This document shows, piece by piece, positions 1-5,400 of a stretch of 7,115 nucleotides of DNA (positions within the stretch are counted from its first letter, which is position 1; every line of letters starts with the position of its first letter). The notes beneath the pieces were generated by a model. It saw only the letters and a program-made list of their open reading frames with translations, was not told the origin of the DNA and did not search any database. Origin of the DNA: a bacterium (lineage in GTDB: Bacteria > Zixibacteria > MSB-5A5 > GN15 > FEB-12); contig DAOUUR010000120.1 in assembly GCA_030668045.1 (NCBI GenBank), positions 1 through 7,115 on the forward strand. The letters are read 5' to 3'. Both the position numbers and the translations under genes were made by a program.

Positions 1-2
1 GC

Positions 3-296
3 ATCCGGGGAGTCGATTCGCTCGGACACCAATCATCGTATCAGTCAACACCGTTTACGTTCTTCTGGATGGACCTTGTCTGCGGCGATGTCAACGGTAG
101 CGGCAGCGCGAACATCTCCGACATAACCTATCTGGTGGACTATCTCTTCGGCATCCCGCAAGGCCCCGAACCGGTACCTTTTTCCAAGGCGGGTTCAACC
201 AATGGCGACCAATACGTCAATATCTCAGATGTGACCTATTTGATAGACTACCTCTTTGGTATCCCACAGGGTCCCGAACCAATCTGTGACTGGTAA
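3..296 (+). CDS. C-terminal fragment of a dockerin-bearing protein (5' end outside window)
   Basis: The reading frame is open from the left edge (first full codon at 3) to the TAA at 294-296. There is an ATG at 69 but no Shine-Dalgarno in front of it, so I treat this as the tail of a longer gene. The C-terminal part is a type I dockerin, a calcium-dependent module that binds cohesins. Loop 1 (87-122) has D, N and D at positions 1, 3 and 12 with serine at position 5. Loop 2 (195-230) has serine at 1 and N, D and D at 3, 5 and 12. Each loop is followed by a helix of the type ITYLVDYLF and the same tail, FGIPQGPEP. A Cys just before loop 1 and another three residues from the end could form a disulfide clamp. 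The protein upstream of the dockerin is unidentified. Frame 2 is also open up to a stop at 98-100, so a frameshift near 70-80 is possible (see findings). Confidence 0.85.
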   Translation: MRGVDSLGHQSSYQSTPFTFFWMDLVCGDVNGSGSANISDITYLVDYLFGIPQGPEPVPFSKAGSTNGDQYVNISDVTYLIDYLFGIPQGPEPICDW

Positions 297-388
297 GTAG
301 TATCATAAGATCGCGTCGAAGAACCGACCTTTAACAACAATCGGACGAGCCCGGTAGGACCGAAAATCAAACACGGGAGATTTGGATC

Positions 389-1585
389 ATGACTATTGGT
401 TTGTTTTCGACTGGACTGTTCTTACTGACATGCTGCGGAGCAACTCTGGCTATTGCCGGACAGATCCACGAAGCCGCCAAACAGGGCGACCTGGAAACCG
501 TCAAATCAACTCTGCAGAACGACCCCTCAAGATTGTTCGCTCAGGATGAACTCGGCTACACGGCCCTGAACTGGGCTGCGATGCGGGGCAAATGGGATGT
601 CGCAGAGTATCTCATCGAGACCGGCGCTGATGTCAATATTACCGGCACGGACAACTGCGGTCTCCTTCATTGCGCCTGCAATCACAATCGGCTCGACATC
701 ATAGAGAAATTGATTGCCTACGGAGCCAATCTCCACACTGAGAGTATTTTCGGCAACTCGCCCATTCATGTGGCTGCTCGCCTCGGCCTCAAGGACGTGG
801 CGTCACTGCTGCTGGCGAAAGGTGTGGATATCGATATTGCTTCCGGCGACGGCTTAACGCCGCTTCATTGGGCTCGCAAGGCTGGCTGGAAAGATGTGAG
901 CGATATGCTCACCGAAGCTGGCGCTTCGACAACAATCAAGGACAACACCGGCAAGACTCCGCTCGACTATGATTTCACACGGCCTGCCGCAATTGAATTG
1001 GAAACCGAAAAACTCAAAGACTACACGGGAGACTTCTATTTCCCCGGCGGGTTCTGTATCAAAACGTGGATCGAAGATGGCCACCTGTGGCTGCAGGACT
1101 ATGCCCACGACAAACTCTACCCGACCGGCGTCGATACTTTCTACTGCGAAAAAGAACCCTGGGCGGTCTGGTTCACTCGTGATGCGGACGACCGTGTCAG
1201 CACCATCTTCCTCGCCTTTCCCAAGCAAACCGTCAGCGCGGAGAAAGATGCCAAACCCGATCTCAGCGATCGTCCAAAACCAAGACTCGGTATGCAATGC
1301 ACCGCCCTGTCACCGGATGCTGTTGCCGACGCCGACCGAGCAATCATCTTCCCCGACCCGAAGGCCGACACCGTCGCCGCACGCGTCAACTTCGTTATGG
1401 AGGAAACCCCTGCCGACAAAGCCGGACTCAGGCAGAATGATGTCATCCTCACATTCAATGGCACCAGAGTAACAACTCAAGAGGAAATCGGGAGTGTACT
1501 CAGCGAGACAAAACCCGGCGCATCGGTACCAGTTGAATTTCTGCGTGACGGTGAAGTGATCGCAACCACGGTTGTCGTCAATTAG
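389..1585 (+). CDS. Exported ankyrin-repeat / DUF3471-like / PDZ-domain protein
   Basis: 398 residues. The start is supported by GGGAG at 375-379, nine bases before the ATG. Residues 1-23 form a signal peptide with a likely cleavage after LAIA, so the protein probably acts in the periplasm or beyond; C15-C16 do not form a strict lipobox. Ankyrin repeats follow: about 25-55, 56-89, 90-121, 122-154 and 155-194, with clear cores such as GLTPLHWARKAG and GNSPIHVAARLG. Residues about 209-290 (LKDYTGDFYF..., DGHLWL, LYPTGVDTFY, AVWFTRDAD) resemble the small beta domain (DUF3471-like) attached to many serine hydrolases. Residues about 299-398 resemble a PDZ domain: LGM at 300-302 as carboxylate-binding loop, ADKAGLRQNDVILTFNG at 342-358, and closing strands. 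No catalytic residues of a protease or hydrolase are evident, so a scaffold or peptide-binding role is my inference. It lies 92 nt after the upstream gene and well before the next promoter. Confidence 0.93.
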   Translation: MTIGLFSTGLFLLTCCGATLAIAGQIHEAAKQGDLETVKSTLQNDPSRLFAQDELGYTALNWAAMRGKWDVAEYLIETGADVNITGTDNCGLLHCACNHNRLDIIEKLIAYGANLHTESIFGNSPIHVAARLGLKDVASLLLAKGVDIDIASGDGLTPLHWARKAGWKDVSDMLTEAGASTTIKDNTGKTPLDYDFTRPAAIELETEKLKDYTGDFYFPGGFCIKTWIEDGHLWLQDYAHDKLYPTGVDTFYCEKEPWAVWFTRDADDRVSTIFLAFPKQTVSAEKDAKPDLSDRPKPRLGMQCTALSPDAVADADRAIIFPDPKADTVAARVNFVMEETPADKAGLRQNDVILTFNGTRVTTQEEIGSVLSETKPGASVPVEFLRDGEVIATTVVVN

Positions 1586-1691
1586 GAAACGTTCTTCTGG
1601 AAACCGGTCATCGACATCGCCATTTTCATAATCTGACGACTCATCATAGTAAACTCCGGCCGTCCAACCCCATATTATTGAGAATTATACC

Positions 1692-1720
1692 TTGACAACA
1701 AAGGCCTATGATGTTATCAT
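1692..1720 (+). promoter_or_regulatory. Sigma-70-type promoter for the dockerin operon
   Basis: TTGACA at 1692-1697 matches the -35 consensus fully. TATCAT at 1715-1720 matches the -10 consensus in five of six positions. The spacer is exactly 17 bp. AT-rich bases just upstream (TTATTGAGAATTATAC) could act as an UP-like element. Transcription would start near A1727, leaving a leader of about 227 nt before the ATG at 1954. The consensus comes from well-studied bacteria; its use in this organism is inferred. Confidence 0.65.
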
Positions 1721-1755
1721 TACTTCATGTAAGTAGTAGCTCTGCCTGCTTTTGA

Positions 1756-1849
1756 CCGAGCACCAACTATCCGACCTTCGTCACTATTTATAGCACGGCA
1801 GGGTTAGTAGGGAAGGTCTTCAGTCTGTCATTATGCTTCTGGTGCTCGG
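1756..1849 (+). promoter_or_regulatory. Structured 5' leader element (candidate cis-regulatory RNA)
   Basis: CCGAGCACCA at 1756-1765 is perfectly complementary to TGGTGCTCGG at 1840-1849 (10 bp). Nested inside, GACCTTC at 1773-1779 is perfectly complementary to GAAGGTC at 1812-1818 (7 bp). Within that loop ACTA (1783-1786) can pair with TAGT (1805-1808). CTGCC at 1742-1746, outside the outer stem, is complementary to GGCAG at 1797-1801 in the inner loop, which would make a pseudoknot. The 3' arm of the outer stem overlaps the first two G of a strong Shine-Dalgarno (GGGGAGGAG, 1848-1856), so folding could affect ribosome access. I do not recognise a known riboswitch class. The pairing is seen directly; the regulatory role is inferred. 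Confidence 0.45.
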
Positions 1850-1862
1850 GGAGGAGATGTTA

Positions 1863-1928
1863 ATGCAATGGACGAACTGGGTAATCAGACCCACAAATAC
1901 ACAAATAGCGATAATCAATATCCAATAA
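1863..1928 (+). CDS. Possible leader peptide upstream of the dockerin operon
   Basis: A 21-codon ORF beginning MQWTNWVIRP and ending at TAA 1926-1928, or 23 codons if the in-frame ATG at 1857 is used. GGGGAGGAG at 1848-1856 lies six bases before the ATG at 1863, an excellent Shine-Dalgarno; the ATG at 1857 is too close to it. The stop lies 25 nt before the ATG of the next gene. It has no signal peptide or recognisable domain. Two of the first six residues are tryptophan, which may be chance. It could be a translated regulatory leader, or the ribosome binding site could be coincidental purine-rich sequence. Confidence 0.25.
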   Translation: MQWTNWVIRPTNTQIAIINIQ

Positions 1929-1953
1929 CACATAATTACATCCGGAGGTACCC

Positions 1954-2340
1954 ATGCGACTTGTGCTAATGATTTTGGCGGCAGCATTCCTGCTGCTGGC
2001 GGCGAATTTAGGGGCTGAGGAGCTAACCGCTCCAGCCAATAACCTGATCCTCGAAGGTGAACTGATTGACTCCAATAAAGTGGTGGTTAATGCTTCCCCG
2101 GAGCAATGCTGTACCGGCATCAGAGGCAACGCCGACGGGGATGTATCAGAGATAGTCAACATGAATGACTATACGTATCTGGTGAGCTACTGCTTCATGG
2201 ACGGCTCAGCACCCCCCTGCGACGAAGAGGGTAACGCCGATGGTGACGTTAATGATGATGTCAATATTCTGGATATGATCTACTTGTACAGTTACCTTTT
2301 CGGTTTTCCTCAGGGTCCGGCCCCTCCGGCCTGTCCATGA
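1954..2340 (+). CDS. Small secreted protein consisting mainly of a dockerin
   Basis: 128 residues. GGAGGT at 1944-1949 sits four bases before the ATG. Residues 1-21 are a classic signal peptide (leucine/alanine-rich core, cleavage likely after NLGA). A short segment at about 22-50 has no recognised domain. The remainder is a type I dockerin: loop 1 at 59-72 (N59, D61, D63, N69, D72) and loop 2 at 94-107 (N94, D96, D98, N104, D107), each followed by a helix rich in Tyr and Leu. Both loops are two residues longer than the canonical 12. Cysteines at 52, 53, 89 and 127 bracket the halves; C80 is in the first helix. With no catalytic or substrate-binding domain it may be an adaptor, plug or competitor at a cohesin-like receptor. 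This is inference. It starts 34 bases downstream of a structured leader ORF and is followed 73 nt later by the giant gene, probably in one operon. Confidence 0.92.
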   Translation: MRLVLMILAAAFLLLAANLGAEELTAPANNLILEGELIDSNKVVVNASPEQCCTGIRGNADGDVSEIVNMNDYTYLVSYCFMDGSAPPCDEEGNADGDVNDDVNILDMIYLYSYLFGFPQGPAPPACP

Positions 2341-2413
2341 AGGGCGACGTGGTTGAGATGCTTTACTTACCTTACCAGTTGCCCACCAACTTTACAGGCA
2401 GGAGAGATTACTG

Positions 2414-5400
2414 ATGTTTTTTACAAATAGAAAAGATAATGCAAGGATCTGGATCGTCGGACTTATGGCCGTTCTTCTTGCCCTCCTTGCACCAAATATA
2501 TGCGGACAGGATTTTTCGATTTCGCTGGATCATGTTGATGGGACGCTCGATGCCACTACGCTCGATGTCGACGTGCCGATCAAATTCTATATTCGGTTCA
2601 CCAATCCATCAGCAGGAAACACATCGAACATAAATGGCGGTTCAAACGCCTTTCGAATTTACTCGCCCGATGCCGTTCCCGCCAGTTGGACTCCAATAAC
2701 GTACACTATGGAGCCAATCCTGACTGGTGAATGGACTACTGGTACATGGCAACGGCCGTACAGTATCACCGGTTCGGGAGCCGACACTATCGGCTTTGCT
2801 GGTTTCCAGGGTTTCGGGCCCGCTTGTGAGCCCGACTTCGACGAGATCGGCTACACGATCAGCACCCAGGTTTCCAGCGCCGATGCCGGCAAGACGCTCT
2901 GCCTTGATTCATGCTGGTTCCCACCCGAGAATAAATGGGTGTGGTCAGCCCACGACGCCCTTGGTGGCGTTTATCCATCCTGGGACGGCCCCCACTGCTT
3001 TATAATTGCCGGGGACGCCGCCTGCTGTCTTGATGATCGCGGCAATGCCGACGGTGACGGAAGCGATATAGTTGATGTTGACGACAGACATTATCTGCTA
3101 GAATATCTCTTTGGCTGGTACTCAGGGTACGAAGTTGGTTCCGACCTTGGCCCGGAACCGCCGTGCCGTGATGAAGGTAACGTCAACGCTGAGGGCGGGG
3201 ACGAAATCAACATCCTTGATGTCCAATATCTTGCTGAGTACATATACAACGGAGGGCCCGCGCCACCGGCCTGCCCGACGCCAATCGACCCAGTTAGTCC
3301 GATGCCGGATAAGGGCAGCAACGAATCAATGAGTGCAGCCGCAGAGTACTCAATTACTCTCGATCACGTGTCTGGCGCATATGACGCCAACACTATCGGC
3401 ACCGATATTCCGATCGGCTTCTATCTACGAATAAGTAACACCGGCACTCCTAACGCCGTTAGAATCGGCGGTCTTTCCAACGGTTTCAAAGTCTACTCGA
3501 ACGATGGCGCGACCTGGAGTCCCTTGTTCTACGTCCCGCACAAGGAAGGCATGGCGGTTAACTACATACATTACGATTGGTTGATGACCATGTTTGATGC
3601 CTGGAGCGGCGACGGCTTCACCCAGGGTTACGCATACAGCAATACGGGGGCAGGTGCAGATACCGTTGGGTTTTCCAATGGCGCCGGTAGTACCGGCACG
3701 GGCATGATGCCGGGGTTCTCTGATGTTATCTTTCTAATCAGCACTCAGGTTGATGCGTCCCAGATAGGCAAGCAGATATGCCTCGATACATGCTGGTACC
3801 CGCCTGAGAACAAATGGGTCTGGGCAGGCGATACCGGTAACACGGCGTCTGTCTTTCCGATCTACCCAACCTGGGATGGTCCCCATTGCTTCACAATAGT
3901 CGGGGCGCCCACGCCACATATCGTTTCTACGTTACCAATTCAGAATGCGATCAATGTGGCGCCCGAAGAGAACGTCTTCATCACATTCGATATTGACATG
4001 GACGAGACGACATTAAATAGCTCCAGCGTGTTTGTCTACGGTTCTCAAACCGGTGTCCATACGGGGACCTACACACTTGACGGACTTCTAAAGGATTTTA
4101 CTTTTGATCCCGATTACGACTTCGCCTATGGTGAACTCGTAACAGTCTCGCTTACCACTGACATAACCAGCAGCATGGGTGAAGCTATGGAGAACCCGTA
4201 TGTCTGGACCTACACGGTGAGCGTTTACGGTGGCGACGGCCTGTTTACCCCATATACTGATTATGTCGCTGGGGAAGATCCCCGCGATATTGCAGCAGCA
4301 GACTTTGACGGGGACGGCTATCTTGATCTGGCGGTCTCCTGTAGTGGAGGTACAGACGGTATATGGGTTCTAATAAATCAGGGAAACGGCACATTCCCCG
4401 ACCAGGCATCCTACATATCTTCCAGTGCGTGGGGCATATTCACGGCTGACTTTGACAACGATGGCTGGATAGACATGGTAACCACAAACCGAAGTGTGGA
4501 CAGCATAACTGTGTTTATGAATAACGGTGATGGTACTTTTGGAGCATCTGAGGAGCATCGAGTGGGTGATAATCCGCTACATGTCACTGGGTCGGATTTG
4601 AATGGTGACGGCTTCTGTGATTTGATTGTTTCTAACAATGACTCCTACAATATTTCCATATTGATGAACAATGGTGACGGTACGTTTGCATCTCACCAAA
4701 CGTTCTCTGCTGGAGATAACCCCAGCTGTGCTTTCGCTGCTGATTTTGACAACGATGGCTTCATAGATATCGCTACTGCCAATACCTTTGGTGACAGCGC
4801 CGCTGTTCTCATAAATGATGGTACAGGTAGTTTTCCGACTAGCTCGGAGTACTTTGTAGGAAACAATCCCATTTCGGTTTACGGGGGTGACCTCAACGAT
4901 GATGGGTATACGGACTTGGTTCTTGCCAACGAGTTAACCGAAGATGTGGCAATTCTCCTCAACCTTGGAGATGGGAATTTCTCACCATGGGTTTCCTATG
5001 ACCTTAGCTCACAACCCTCTTCGGCTTGTTTGGGCGACTTTAATTCAGATGGTAGTCTCGATATCTTAAGCGCCAATGGGCCAAGCACTTCAGAATTGAA
5101 CATCTTTTACAACGATGGCACCGGTACTTTCTCGGTAAACTACGATACGCTTGAGTGTGGCAGCAGGCCATCAGCAGCAGTCGCAGCTGATCTGGACAAC
5201 GATGGTGATATTGATATTGCTACGGCTAGCGGTGGGCTTGTTGTTGGGCTTGATAGTGTATCGGTCTTCCTTAACCAGGATTTTGAGCCGGCTCCTCTCT
5301 ATGAAGCTGATTTCTATTACGTGAAATCGGCCGATCTTGACCGCGATAACTACCTCGATCTGGTCTACACCGGTTCGGTTGACACCGGCCTGTTTGTCTC

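Larger units (their letters stand above)
1586..1953 (+). other. Intergenic region holding a promoter and structured leader
   Basis: This 368-base gap has no convincing long gene on either strand. The first 85 bases after the ankyrin/PDZ stop show no strong hairpin with a T-run, so I see no classic terminator for that gene. AT-rich sequence at about 1671-1690 precedes a near-consensus promoter at 1692-1720. The rest is a probable 5' leader for the dockerin operon, with paired segments at 1756-1849, a strong ribosome binding site at 1848-1856 with a short ORF behind it, and finally the GGAGGT that serves the gene at 1954. Confidence 0.7.

Noticed and set aside
351..363. CGGT-AGG-ACCG hairpin upstream of the ankyrin gene
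   Set aside because: Four base pairs with a three-base loop and no T-run; not enough for a terminator or operator.
969..1472. 167-codon plus-strand open frame inside the ankyrin/PDZ gene
   Set aside because: It is an out-of-frame shadow, Ser/Pro/Arg-rich with no domain, while the main frame carries clear ankyrin and PDZ motifs.
2377..2391. AGTTG-CCCAC-CAACT inverted repeat between the small dockerin gene and the giant gene
   Set aside because: Only five AT-rich base pairs and no following T-run; too weak to call a terminator, and the two genes look co-transcribed.
2342..2413. In-frame stretch GDVVEMLYLPYQLP after the small dockerin's stop, resembling a dockerin helix
   Set aside because: The similarity to DMIYLYSYLF is short, there is no calcium loop with it, and the reading frame differs from the gene's; probably chance, possibly a decayed remnant.
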